From Wurfbainia villosa (Eukaryota; Streptophyta; Magnoliopsida; Zingiberales; Zingiberaceae), in NCBI GenBank assembly GCA_025175895.1, contig JAKLTH010000222.1:1178001-1242000 (forward strand): DNA of 64,000 bases, written 5' to 3'. This document shows positions 48,101 to 60,701 of this stretch, piece by piece. The number at the start of each line of letters is the position of its first letter. Within the stretch, counting starts at the first letter, position 1. The notes below the pieces were generated by a model, which was not told the origin of the DNA, made no database searches, and saw only the letters and a list, made by a program, of their open reading frames with translations. Position numbers and translations under genes: made by a program.

Positions 48101-48810
48101 GCTGGAGCATTTTAAACCAAAGAGAACAAATACAGACTGAATGCGATCGGTAAAACACTAAGCTTGTTTTGCAGTATATGGAAATAGGATTAGTTCAATT
48201 TTCTTTTTGGGAAATCCTATATATGATCACTCATGTTATCGAAGAATAGTTTAAATTAAGATAACATGGGTTAGTCTTCATTGGAATTTTTCAAGATAAA
48301 ATATAAGTTAACGAACAACATAAAGGAGATGATGAGTCGACGACCATCGGGAGAGAATACCTTGACGCCATGGGTGTGGGCGGCGTTGGTCCAGCACGGC
48401 GGCGGCAGCGTGACCAGGTAATGCGAGAAGTAGACGAAAACGTCCATGAGGTGCCAATGCCAAATCGCGTATGCTCCAGGCTTGCCGTCCCCCTGCACCC
48501 GCAGGTCGTCGGCGTACCCGCCCTTCATGTCGTGGCACACGAGGATCCTACGGCGGGGGGGAAGAAAGGCGGCGGAGGACGGTAACGGGACGGAGGCGCG
48601 GTTGAAGGGGAAATGGAAAGAGCGGAAGTAAGAGCCGGAGGCGAGGGCTTCGAGGCTGGTGATGGGATAGGATATTGGGGGAGAGGGCTGCGACGGGTCG
48701 AAGGGAGGTTCCCATGGCTTGGGGTCGGGCATCGGGGGGCGGCGGCAACGCCGGAGAAGGAAGTCCACTAGGGTTTTGAGGCCCTTGCAGATCTCGCGCA
48801 AGCACTCCAT
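39124..48810 (-). CDS. ENGASE: Cytosolic endo-beta-N-acetylglucosaminidase (GH85)
   Basis: Cleaves the chitobiose core of N-glycans to release free oligosaccharides in the cytosol. Eleven exons: 48361-48810, 47597-47734, 47259-47368, 47046-47157, 46863-46970, 45051-45163, 43239-43320, 41545-41625, 40915-40973, 39947-40082, 39124-39843. All phases join, giving 702 aa, near the usual plant length. Hallmarks: PISYPITSLEAL, ILVCHDMKGGYADDL, AYAIWHWHLMDVFVYFSHY, then LGFDGWLVNIEV, whose Asn-x-Glu holds the oxazoline-positioning Asn and catalytic Glu. Next come WYDAVTIDGELDWQNKLN, CDGIFVNYTW and DVYMGIDVFGRNTFGGGKWN, then C-terminal beta-domains. There is no signal peptide, consistent with a cytosolic enzyme. 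The ATG at 48810 is the first in frame. Introns 5 and 6 contain repeat insertions. Confidence 0.94.
43536..44600. other. Possible retroelement-derived insertion in GH85 intron 6
   Basis: The 1.7-kb intron contains an AATCCCACATCGG motif, common in plant LTR elements, followed by pyrimidine-rich and weakly coding text with many stops. No protein domain can be named. Confidence 0.25.
45320..45429 (+). mobile_element. SINE-like fragment with poly(A) in GH85 intron 5
   Basis: CTCCGGATTCACCCGGTAAG, CCTCTAGGATTAGTTGGGTA and GCCCGGACACCTGA run straight into a run of A. This is the look of a tRNA-derived SINE tail. The 5' end is not clear. Confidence 0.4.
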
Positions 48811-51293
48811 TTGGTCGTGGAGTTTCCATTTGGCAACGAATTTCCGGGATTCCAAACAAGATGGTCGCGTGAACTATCCGCATCGGGGTTTTCGACAGCA
48901 TATTTGTTTGCTTAACAGAGCAGCTATTATTTATGAAAAGGTACATATATATGTATATATTTATTTAATATTCTTTGGAATAACTCTTTTGTATATTTTT
49001 AAATTCTTTAAGATTATTAATTATTATATATATATACGAAAAAAAAATTATACAGCAAAATTTAAAAGGTCGTCCTAATTTTATTTTTGTGGCAAGGGTG
49101 TTTCTTAAAAACATTAAATAAAGGTACTTTAATAAAATTTTCCACTCTAAAAATATTTTTATTTTAACATTATTATAATAATTTCAGTAATAATTTCTAT
49201 GACATAAAATAATTTTTTTTATTAAAATTATAATACATAAAAAAGCATTATTATATTAAAAAATTTATCGACTAGATAAAAAATTATTCAACCTTAATTA
49301 AAATTATTTTATTTTTATTAAAATTACTGTGACAAATTTTGAAATAATTTGACTAAATTTAAAATGATTTTGGTAAACTGAAACCATTTGAATCAAATTA
49401 GTAGATAATATTTTAAATATAAAGTACTTTTCAATTGTAGTAATTTTGAGTAAATTGAATTAAAATATTTTTAGAATAAAAAATAAAGAAAAGGTGTCTT
49501 GTCTACAAAAAATTATAATAAAGAATAATAAGGGACGTATTTTTTTTAGATTTTTTTCAAACTATATTATTTGTCATGATTATAAATTTTATGAATTTGT
49601 TGAATAGTGAAATTTAAAAAAAACACACGAATTTTTTTTTTTTAAAAGTGAATTTTACGGAATGGGATAATGGAATAGTGGAATAAAGGAAGAGTATAAT
49701 TAGGGTAGTAAATGAATTAATCGTTTATGAATAAATTTGATATTCGACTTTATATAAATTTATTTATGTTCGTTTAATATGCATCATAGTCAATTAATAA
49801 ATAAATTTAAATAGTTTGATAAATTAAATAAAGAAATTTAAACATATATGTTCGATTTATTAATATTTGTGAACAATTTTTAATGAACAAATTCATTTAA
49901 AAATTATTTATTAATTTATTTATACTAATTTTTATAAATAAATATTAAAATTTTAAATAAACAAATAAATCTTATTTAAGAATTAATAACGTTTAAATAA
50001 ATCAAACTTAAATAAATTTGATTCGAATTTGATTAGAAGTTTAGTCAGGTTAAATTCAAACTAAAGTCAAATTCAATTTCAACAAAAGAAATCAAGTCAA
50101 GTTTTAATAGATTTTTTCCAATAGCTTGATAAATTTTAAATTTGACTTGATTTGATTTAATTATTTTATCAAATAAATTTGAACATTATAAAATTTAATT
50201 TAATTTTGCTTGTTTACAATCCTAAGTACAGTTTATTTATCATAGATAACAAAATAAAAAATAAAAAACAAATTACTATGGCGGTTCGATTTTATTTAAT
50301 TTCTGAATCGAATAAAATAATAAAGGAAACTTGTGAGACTGAATGCGTGTGGATTAAATTGGACTACAGCGATCGAATTGGTAGGGCAATAAATGCTGCG
50401 ATGTTAAAATTTTGTCTTTTCTCTTTACCTTCCCCATTCCTCCTATCGTCATTCTGATAACCACTCTCTTCCTATGCCCTACCCAGCACCTAGTGCCCTT
50501 GTTTATTAGGAGAAAGGACGGGCCCCTCCTTCAATAATACGCCAGCACTGGCCATCAAAATTGACCCACACCCACTGCCCCCCTTAATTTTCGAACGCCG
50601 TGTGTTAATCAATTAAAACCTCACTAATCGAAGGTTAAATTAAAGACCAGTTCGGAATCACTGGATATTACCAGGCATTTAGATGATCATGCACAAATGG
50701 CATTGCGTTTCGATCGGAACTAATAGTTACTTCTAAATTATTTATACAAATATATATGAACTTCTGTTCGCACAAAATACTAACAATTATGTTATATTAA
50801 TTAACGATAGAGGAGGTTATTCTAAAATAAAATAGTAGAAGGGGTACGAAAGATCGATAAAAAAAGGAGAGAAAGCTCATTGTTTTTGACAAAGATTAAG
50901 GACGGGATACTAGAGTCTCATTCAGAGTTCAAAAATATTTTATCATTAAAAAAAATAATAATTTTTAAATTTTACAATGAAAATAAAATCTAATTTTTAA
51001 TTTTTAGTAAGTTCAAATTTTAAAATAAGAATCATACATCGTTTCGTTTGACGTTAGAGGATGGAACAGGTCTCTCTCTTTTGATTTCGTATTTTGACCT
51101 AATTTAAAGCTTAACTACTCCTTCCTCTTCTAGTTCAGCAATCATCGTCATCTCAACCATAAACTAATCGATCTCTCTAATATCATAATTTTTATCCAAC
51201 CAAATAAACAACCGTGAATTATTTGAAGAAGATATATATATATAACTGAGAGTCGAGGCCAAGCACAGCACCTCCCTGTTCTGCGTCGAACAC
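48811..51293. other. AT-rich intergenic region between GH85 and ALOG genes
   Basis: Divergent promoter space. It contains the MITE copy at 49701-50224 and otherwise simple AT-rich sequence. A TATATATATATAA tract at about 51233-51244 lies close upstream of the ALOG start and may be its TATA region. Confidence 0.4.
49701..50224. mobile_element. Second copy of hAT-like MITE family
   Basis: 524 bp with ends TAGGGTAGTAAATGAATTAA and, inverted, TAGGATTGTAAACAAGCAAA. It shares ACATATATGTTC and TTTGATAAATTAAATAAA-type interior text with 33741-34274 in the opposite orientation. It is more decayed, with no clear 8-bp duplication. Confidence 0.5.
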
Positions 51294-51884
51294 ATGGACG
51301 CTGCCGGCCCATCCGAACCGACCGGCCCAGCCGACCCGCTGGCGGCAGCCGCCTCGCCTCGGCCGCCGTCGCGGTACGAGTCCCAGAAGCGGCGCGACTG
51401 GAGCACGTTCCTGCAGTACCTGCGGACCCATCAGCCGCCGGTGAGCCTGCTCCAATGCGGCGGCGCCCAGGTGGTCGAGTTCCTGAAGTACCTCGACCGG
51501 TTCGGGAAGACGAAGGTGCATGAACCGGGCTGCGCCCACTTCGGCAGGCCGGAGCCGCCGGAGCCGCCCTGCCCCTGCCCGCTCAACCAAGCCTGGGGTT
51601 CCCTCGACGCCCTGGTCGGCCGCCTCCGGGCTGCACACGATGAGCATCGAGCCGCCGGCGAGGTCGAGAACCCCTTCGCTGACCGCGCCGTCGGCGTGTA
51701 CCTCCGGGAAGTCAAGGAGCGGCAGGGCAAGGCGCGCGGCCTCGCATACAGGAAGAGGAGGAAGCGCAAACGCGTCGCCTCGACGGCCTCCGGCAGCTCA
51801 GACGGTGCTGATAAATTTGGCAGAAGTAGTAGTAGCACGGCGGCAGGCGAGAGTAGTACGAGTTCGTTGCCGGCGGCTTCTTGA
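51294..51884 (+). CDS. ALOG-domain (LSH/G1-like) transcription regulator
   Basis: An intronless 196-aa protein. Its ALOG domain runs about residues 27-150: SRYESQKRRDWSTFLQYLRT, PPVSLLQCGGAQVVEFLKYL, DRFGKTKVHEPGCAHFG, the zinc-ribbon-like insert PEPPEPPCPCPLNQAWGSLD, ALVGRLRAAHDEH, NPFADRAVGVYLREVK. A basic nuclear signal (YRKRRKRKR) and a Ser-rich tail follow. ALOG proteins act in the nucleus on organ boundary, floral organ and inflorescence development. The family is thought to derive from a retroelement recombinase DNA-binding domain. The gene is far more GC-rich than its surroundings, as is usual for this family in monocots. The flanks are low-Ala/Pro and Ser-rich regions. Confidence 0.95.
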   Translation: MDAAGPSEPTGPADPLAAAASPRPPSRYESQKRRDWSTFLQYLRTHQPPVSLLQCGGAQVVEFLKYLDRFGKTKVHEPGCAHFGRPEPPEPPCPCPLNQAWGSLDALVGRLRAAHDEHRAAGEVENPFADRAVGVYLREVKERQGKARGLAYRKRRKRKRVASTASGSSDGADKFGRSSSSTAAGESSTSSLPAAS

Positions 51885-52623
51885 TTGTTTAGTGCTATTG
51901 ATTCTTCATTTAACTGCCTCGCTAATTAGCTAATTATTCGTATTATTTTAGCTGCACAAATCATTTCACAGAATTAAACTTCTTGTTTGATAAAGAAATA
52001 ATCATGACATTGGATACGTAAAGAAAAGTACGACTAAAATAAATAAATAAAATGTAATATAACAAATTAAAGAGGTGTCAACATAATTTGCAATTGTTAA
52101 TATTTACCATTAAATATTTTGTGAACTTGAATAAATATTAAAAACCAAGTCCTAAATATATTTGCGAAAACTAGTAATATTTTTTTATCTGTTTGATCAA
52201 ATTTAAAATTTAATGTTGTGTCACAAAATATTTCGGGTGTAATTTTTTTTTTTTGGTTCGAAATTTTCTCTTTGAAATACTAAATGGGCCCACAGTGACA
52301 CCTAATCGGGCTGTTGTCCAGCCTGGCCCCCAATGAGAACTATCTCTTTCATTTCCGTCGCTCGTTTTCGTCCGAAACCTCGCCTGCGCCTCCTCTTCCC
52401 ATCTCGTAGAGGCCCCTCTTCTTCGCCGGGGACGAGGAGACAGAAGCGAGCTCAAAATTCGCTCGATGTTTCCAATTCCTGCAATTTCCATTGGTTGTTT
52501 TGTTGTTATCCTCCATGGAAAAGGTGGCAATTTGACGCAGATTTGATAGGGCAAGCTTAATATTTCTGTTGGATCCACGAGGGCATTTGATCTGGAGGTA
52601 GGTTGATCGAGAGAGGAGGAAAG

Positions 52624-55600
52624 ATGGGGGATTTCAATCTAGCTCTCGTGATCGTGGCGGTGGTCGTGTGCGTGCTGGTTCTTCTCGTCAGTCTCTACCT
52701 CCTCGTCAATTATCAGCACCCCGACGATGCCAACCAGGCTTACTTTCCCAAGATGGTGGTGGTTTTGGGCCTCTCCGTCGCCGCCATTTCCATTCTCATG
52801 CTCCCGGCGGACGTCGCCAATCGCCATGCCTGTCAGCATGCTATATATAATGGCGCTTGTAGTCTCACCCTCCCAATGAAGAGTCTTTGGCTGACCGTCT
52901 ACATTGTCGATGCTGTTCTTGTATTCTTGGTCATACCGTTCGCTATGTTCTACTACGAGGGCGATCAAGAGAAGTACATATTATGTCTTTCTCAAAGGGG
53001 AAACCCTACTTTCATTTTTATTTTTATTTTGATATTTTCGTTGCTGTATTTGTCAGTTATAAATCGAAGATGTAACAATTCTTGTTGTAGGACTGTTGGG
53101 AAGAGGTTGAGGAGTGCTCTCCTGTGGGTTTTTACATCAGCAGTTGTCTGTGGGCTTGTGCTCGGAATTCTTTACGGTTAGATCCTTGCAAGTTTTATGA
53201 TTTCTTATGGCGTTGTTAATACAGATTAAAGGTTTGTGGTTTTGTTTTAAAGTAAAAAAATTGCTATAATAGGACCAAACGTTGTAAATACGGGGTTTCC
53301 TCGATTTGAAAACTCACAAAATAAACAAGATTGAGACATTTGCGTATAGAAGATTAAACAGTTAAAATACCTTGTATAGTATCAAAAGAAATTATTTTAG
53401 ATGGATGAGGTTTTTTATTATTCATTCCTCTATTACATTTATATTTATTTTTGGATTGCCATATCTAAGCTTCTAAGTTTTATCTCTCATGGTGTCTAGC
53501 TCTGGTTGGGAAAGTAGACTTCACAGTTAGGCACCTCTCTTCCTCGGCAACAACCTTTCCTAGTTCTTGGTCAGCTTTCTCAAGTTCTCAACCTTGCATA
53601 GGCTCAACAAATCATCTGGTGAGATTTGTGTTCTTTTCAACCTTTACTAATATTTTATAATTTATGTGTCTTTTAATTGTTTCAACCTTTGGATTATCTT
53701 TTGTCGGAATATACATGATTTATGTATTAGTTGTATTTCATAGCAAATCAAAGTGGGTAAGTTCACATGTCCCAAGATAAGAAAAGACATTGAAGTTTCT
53801 TTCTGCATATTTCATATGTTTTATTATTTCTAGTTCCTAGATAATCTAGTTTGACCACATTGATGATGTAAGGCCAAATAGAAGCCCCTATTGTTGTTTT
53901 GATTATCTAATTAATATTCAAGTCTCTAATACTCTCTTCACTTCTGTGACGTTTGTGACTGAGGAATGCAGTCCTGTGACCACCAGACCAACATATCATT
54001 TCATTGTTCATGTTATATGATGTGGATGAGGTGAAAAGTTTAAGCATGAAAGTTCCAGAGAAACGGGGATGGAGAAAATTATAGGATCTTTTGCCTGCTC
54101 TTGCCCCTGTGCATGTATTTTGGTCTAATAATGATATTCTGAGGTCTTTATCTTGCTACACTTATTTTTTTTGCCACGGGAATGGAGAATAGGATAGTAT
54201 CACCATATCCTTTCCACACTGCTTCCAATATAGGGTAGATATGGAAATTAAATCACTGCCCTGCCGTGCCCTCTTGCACATATCCACCACCACATTCAGG
54301 AACTAGGCTCTCTTTTATCTGTTCACCTGACATTCAAGAACTTCCATACATCTTGTTGAAACTAACAAATGCTTCTAAAGGTTCTTGATCCACATTCAAG
54401 TCTAAAGTTAGAATCTTGATGCGGGTTTATTAACTATGTCAAATGGAAGAGAAAAAAATTGAAAACTACCTTGATTTAGTTGCCTTTAACCAGTACAATG
54501 CAGCATCATTCTAGTTATCACTGGGGAAAATGGGTACATCTCTTAGTGAATCTTAATATATATGGATAAATACCTCCCCTTGGTATCTCTAGTGATTAGC
54601 TATCCAACCAGCAAAAATTGTGATCTAAATTTTGGCTGATATTCATCTTATGGAAATCAAATTCTCATAAACCTGCTATTCTGAAACAACTTAACAAAAT
54701 GAAACAAAGCTATATTTTCACTTTGAGCGAAGATGAATCATCTGTTGTGGAAATATTTAGATTTTGTGCTGGGCTATGGAATCTGTCGGGTAAATAGCAA
54801 TGTGCTACAAAGTCAACATAGAAAAATATTGATATCTTGTATAGGCTAAGGAAATCCTGTATGCAGTGTACAAATGATGTCCTTTTCACATCTACATGTG
54901 GGTGCATTGGAGAAGATGAATTGTCTTTTTTTGGATAGCTTTTGCAATATATGGCATTATCCAATTATTCAGCAGATTGTGTTTTGGATTCTGTATTTTA
55001 GATTTAACACAGATGGTTTAATGCTTTTTGTTGTATTCTCATTCTCATCCATAATTTTCTCCAGTGTGATGCATATGGAGCACCTGCTTCATCAGAAACA
55101 ACTTGGACAATGCGAGCCAGCTTTCCAGAATATGTGGTTGCTCTTGCAACAATTGTTGGATCAGTACTTTTCACTGTATGTCATGGTCATTCCTCCAAAA
55201 AATTGGTTTATTTTGTTTGACTCAAGGCATTCTAGTATACAAAAAGATGTAGTGGTAGTGTGCACGATACAATTCATGCTTATTACTGGTAATATAATTT
55301 ACTGTGTGGTTGAAGTTACGATAGTGATTTTTTTTTAATATATAATTGATCCCCCTCAGTGAATTATTTATATTTGCATTTTGTGGTAGATATTTGGTGG
55401 TGTGGGGATTGCATGCCTTCCACTGAGCCTCATATTTTCATTCATAAGGCGCCCCAAGGCTGTGATAACTCGGTCTCAGTATATCAAGGTTTTATTCTAT
55501 TCTAATTATATATCATGCAAGATCATCTAATCCATACATTGGTGTCTGAACATTTACTGGCCTAGTTTCTTTGCATGTATCTTTATGGGTGATTTGCTTG

Positions 55601-58600
55601 AAATTTGGTAGGAGGCAACTGAACTGGCCAGAAAAGCTAAAGAACTGAAGAAAGCTATTCAAGCTCTTCATCAGGAGGAGAGAAGTGGTGCTAAGGGGAG
55701 GAAGTGGCGCAAAAATGTGAAGGCTGTTGAGAAGGTGCACTTGCTTTAGTGTATCAAAACCAATCAGTTGGTTGGCTTAGGTTTTGAATGAATTTTACGT
55801 ACAGTTTGTGACTCTACTCTTTTTCATTGTCACAATATATGACATTCAAACATGGTACACTTATTTATCTCATGATCAGTGTGAACCATGAAGAAAAGAT
55901 TGTAGATGTAGAGGTAAGTTTTAACTAAGTCTACTCTTAAACCTTTTATTCCTTTTTAACCGTTTAAAAACATTTCTTCAATAATGCATGTGGTTCCGTT
56001 GTCATTTACATAAAACTGATTGGGCATCATGATGCCCTTTCTATTCTCTTGATGTTCGTATTGACCATTTCAAATCTGTTGCATAATTCCGTGAGAGTTT
56101 GTATTGGGACAATTTGACTAAAAAGCAATTTCTAAAATACCATTCCTCTGTAATGAGATAGGTAACAACTCCTACCAACACAATTTTCTTATAATTGGGT
56201 ACTTCCCAACAATATATCCACAAGAAAGTCATTTTGTACAGGGTATTGTCATTTGGATATTTCATATTTGCAGTTTGGCTAAGATAGTTCTCTTCTTTGC
56301 ACCAATGGGATTTTTGGTTTGTATCTACGGTAAAGGTTGCTCTGAAGTTTATTTAATTTTCAGGAATTGCTTCTTTTGGAAGATGATATGCAAGCTTTGG
56401 AAGAAATGTATCCTCAAGGAGAGCAGGTGAGGATACTTGAAAAGTTCTGTTTGATCATGCCAATTCTCCTTGGTAATTATTTCCATTTCGTTCTTATACA
56501 GGCGGAGACCCTTTGGGCTCTTACAGTTCTTGGTTACATTGGAAAATTTGTATTAGGTATCGTAGGGTAAGTATTGTAACTCTAATATTTTGTACTTTTG
56601 GATACCCCAGATCACTCGAGGATTCTTCGTTTTAGTTATCTTAATTGGACTAATTAATTGTTGGAAATTGCTGTAGGGAACAAGTAGGAATGCATTAGAC
56701 AATTGCATCTTTTGATTTTCATCATGATTTGCTAGCTAGCTTTCAAATATTGGCTGCCTTGTCTATTTGATGTATGGTGCAGAGGAAGATGTTATCCAGC
56801 AAACTAGCTTAGCTCTTTGATAGATTAAGGTTTTTCTCGACCATGTTCATTTATGCCTATACTTTGCGATTGTTCTGCTCTGTAATATGTTTTTTTTTTG
56901 TTGCAATAATCAATTATTTATGAAAACCACTAGAGAGCAGTAGCTTGATTGTGGTTGTCTATCAATCCTAGATAAAATATTATGTGATTTTCATACTGCT
57001 TAAATTATTGGGTTACGTTCTCATCAACATAATAAGTAGATAGTTGTAACAGCTTTACTAGACAGTTTATATCTTTTTCTTTGATGTTGTTTATGCTGAA
57101 AAACATGGTTGAAGAGTGTGTTAAGATTCTATGAAGTACGTGGTTGAATAAGTTGTGGAAACTGAGAGGCCTACATATTGGATAGTTGAGAATCCAAATT
57201 ATTGGAGTCAAACAGCTAGATTTGGCCTCAAATTGGAGGAAAGTTGTATTCATTGTTAGTACTTGAGATGTTATGCTTAGCTCTTCATGTGCAAGATGTG
57301 ACAAGTTCCCTTAGACCTTGCAGAACAGAAACAATGAGATCCTAACTATTTATTGTCTGCACCTGAGCAATGCATTCAAAATAGAAAGTTGACATATAAT
57401 TGTATGAATAATAATCAAAATTAGGAGTGGTGGCATGGTTGGGAGCTTAAATTGTTATAGTGGTTTGATATAAGTTCAATTCAGTAATGGTGTAACTCTT
57501 TATTGAAGGGGAAATCAAGAGAGGAAAATTGTATGCAAAAGTATATGTATTTTTTGGTATCTTCTTGTACTTTGTCACAGTTTAAACTTATGGCAATAGC
57601 TCAAGGTTTTTGTTCTTTATTTTTTCTTTTGCTGTTTCCATTTACTAGAGTTGCAAGTTTTATGTTTAGGTAACTATGAGTATTTCATCTTTTGAATAAG
57701 GAAAGGAGACTATATGTCACCTTAGTCTATTGGTTGCTATATTGTCTACCTTTGCAATTGTTTTCAGGTTAATTGTTTCAGTGGCCTGGGTTGCACATAT
57801 CGTACTATATTTGCTGATCAACCCACCTCTTTCTCCGTTTTTGAACGAAGTTTTTATCAAGTTGGATAGTGTGTGGGGTAGGTGGTGTCAAATAGTAACA
57901 CTTTGTCTCACTATTTTACTCCTGCATTCTGAAACACTTTTCTTTTATACCAGGCCTGCTAGGTACTGCAGCATTTGCTTTTTTCTGCTTCTACCTACTC
58001 CTTGCGGTGATTGCTGGGGAGATGATGCTTGGACTAAAATTGGTTTTTATCACTATCCATCCAATGAAGTAATTAACTGTATTCCCAATTTCCCAGTTTG
58101 TCCCATCTTCGAACTTCTGCAGAGTTTGTTCAGATTACTGAAATTGTTGTTTGTTCAGGTGGGGAGCGACTTTGATGAACTCCTTTCTCTTTAATGTTGG
58201 CCTCATTCTACTTTGCTCCATCAGGTTTGTATCTTATGATTCGGCAATGCTAATCATAATTCAGATACAATCTAGAGCGTCAAATAGGCTGCTTTAAGAT
58301 TCAATTAGGTTATGTTTGACTGATGCATTCTCTTTGATGATAAAATGTATTTCTGTTTTGCTGTGTGTCGAACATGGTATTTAGAAGTTTGGCATTATTT
58401 CATGCTGATTCTTCATTTCCCCAATATATCGTTCTACGGACAATCTAGAGTAAACTTCATTCAAGATGGATGATATATAGTCACAAACCCATACTTGTTT
58501 TATTCAGTGCTAAAAGTTTGATTTTAGCGTCCTTATTTTGTACGGATCTTTCAACTTCAAAATTATACTGTTAGTTTCAGTGGCAGCTGGTGTTATGAGC

Positions 58601-59052
58601 ATACCTTCTGGGTCTTAACTTTGGGTCTTACTTTTGCAGTGTGATTCAGTTTTGTGCCACAGCATTCGCTTACTATTCGCAAGCAACTGCTGCTCAAGAA
58701 ATTTTTGGACACACATTGCAATCTTTACGGGGAATCAAGTACCTGTACAAGTGAGTCAAACATTTGATTTCGTAAAGGCTACCGACTAGACATGAATCTT
58801 TAGAACTAGATGCCTCTCTTGGACATTATAGAACTCATCTCATGCGATGCAGGCACAACGTGTTTCAGTATGGTTTTGTTATCCTGGCAATTATCACACT
58901 ATTCGCCTATGCCGCATTCGTAAGTTCTCCTGTGACACTACATATGGAAAGATCTTGAATCCTTAATGTCATAGGTTCGATTGCTTAGTTTTGGTTTCTG
59001 TCAGGGGTGGAAAAAGAGGAAACCAAGTGGCCGATTCCAACTTTCGACTTGA
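52624..59052 (+). CDS. LIMR/LMBR1-like multipass membrane protein
   Basis: Fourteen exons: 52624-52973, 53091-53176, 53500-53618, 55065-55175, 55390-55488, 55612-55734, 56364-56426, 56502-56566, 57768-57877, 57954-58068, 58159-58224, 58640-58750, 58853-58919, 59005-59052. All phases join, giving 510 aa, the usual length for plant LIMR proteins. It begins MGDFNLALVIVAVVVCVLV with two further spans before YYEGDQEK. A conserved lumenal/loop part ends in WTMRASFPEYVVALATIVG. A charged coiled-coil loop (SQYIKEATELARKAKELKK to MYPQGEQ) precedes the second membrane block (GLKLVFITIHPMKWG, QEIFGHTLQSLRGIKYLYK). It ends KKRKPSGRFQLST. The family is related to LMBD1/LMBR1 receptors and transporters; the plant role is unsettled. 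Intron 3 is 1.4 kb. Confidence 0.95.
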
Positions 59053-60701
59053 CATGTTTCTGTCTGAGGCCTTTGTACAGGCCTATCAATCTGCAAAAAT
59101 GCCTGCCTTTTGTCAAAGTATGTGAGCTTGATGCTGGATGTATATTGGCTGGCACACTGGAGGCGACCTGCCGATGTTGTAAAAATAGCTGCAGAAGGTC
59201 TGGAATGGTGTTATGATTACTTGATTGGCTTTTCAGGTTTCTTGTGATCATTATATTATATCCTTTGATACATACACATTCTTGTGCTTTTTGTTCTCCT
59301 CGATGACTGACTGAATGTGCATGTTCGAATTGGCTAGATTTGACGAGCGAGGCAATGTTTTGTTTATCTTTATAGCTTTTTGCTCAATTTATAGTCATCA
59401 GATCTCTACGATCGAGACGACATATGGCTTATTATTTTAATTAACTATGTTCGAAACATCTTTTGTCACATGGTCTTAACAATTTTACATGTTTTTTAGA
59501 TTAAAAAAACACTAATTGTTTTCTTTGAGTTACTGTTGGGATAAGGGACACGGTGTTTGGTGTTGATCAAAAGTTTGTCTTAGTATATTTTTGGTATTGA
59601 ATTTGTCTTATAGGACGGTGTGATCGAATCGTCGGATTTTCGTAAGTATTTTTTTTATTTATCTCAGTGAATGATAGAATATATTTTGCCTAACAATTTA
59701 ATAGTGTTCTGTTTAATCATCTCAGAATTAGCTCACCTTTATTGCAAAGCAATAGCTTCAGTGGATCTTTAGACGTAATGCCCATTGGTCAACGACCACT
59801 TGTATGATAGAATTTGCTTCTTCAACTCCCCTATAAGTCACTGGTGCTTTTGTTTTCTATGCTAAATAAATTAAAAGGAAACTAATTATTGAGTCTCATG
59901 TACTGCAACAAAATTAACAAGGATCCTAGATCAGTACCTTAGACTACATGTAATTCTTTTACCTGTGAGTATACTACATGTAATCCTTTTACCTGTGAGA
60001 GTACCTTGCAATTTGATTGTTAATTGACAATGCCTCTAATATTAATTTCACTGTTTTCTTCTTGCAAGTGAAATAAAATAATTTCTTTGCGTGTCATTTT
60101 TTATTTATATTTCATAATTGATCATCCATAGCTTTGTGCATCGAGATGGATAGAAGGGTGCAATTATTTTTTTCCTTTTGATTGACACTTAAATGTTTGA
60201 ATCTTCGACTCGATTAATATTTAAGAATAGTCAATCCGGTCCACGATCTTACGAAGATGTCTTTTTGACCATTGAATCGGAATATATCAGAGTTTTTGTG
60301 GATCTCCATCGACTATTTAGATATATCAAGAAAGTGCACATAGCTTTGCGGTTCAATTTGGATTTTGTAGTCATGTTATTTCTAAAAAATTATCCAATAT
60401 CGAAATTTTATTTTATCTATCGAATAAATTTTTACACATAGAGTCATTTCTATAAATTTTTTTTTAAATTCATTGTCGAATATTATGAAAATCAAACTGT
60501 CTTTTTTATAAAATATTTTTTCATTTTTACGATTGCACTTATCCCGAAAACTTTTTCCCCTTCTTTTTTTCTGGATCTGGTTGTCACAATAACCTTAAAT
60601 GCTCTGCCAGCGGACTCGACTGAATTGCACTTAGCTGGATTACTGTGGTTCGATTCTTTATGCGTGACCTTCAACTAGCAAACAGCCTGGTGCTGAAAAT
60701 C
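59053..60701. other. Intergenic between convergent LIMR and MAPKKK genes
   Basis: Begins with the LIMR 3' untranslated region. A degenerate dispersed repeat at about 60175-60505 (TTTGAATCTTCGACTCGAT to AAATTCATTGTCGAATATT) is related to 26718-27060. No gene is seen. Confidence 0.4.
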
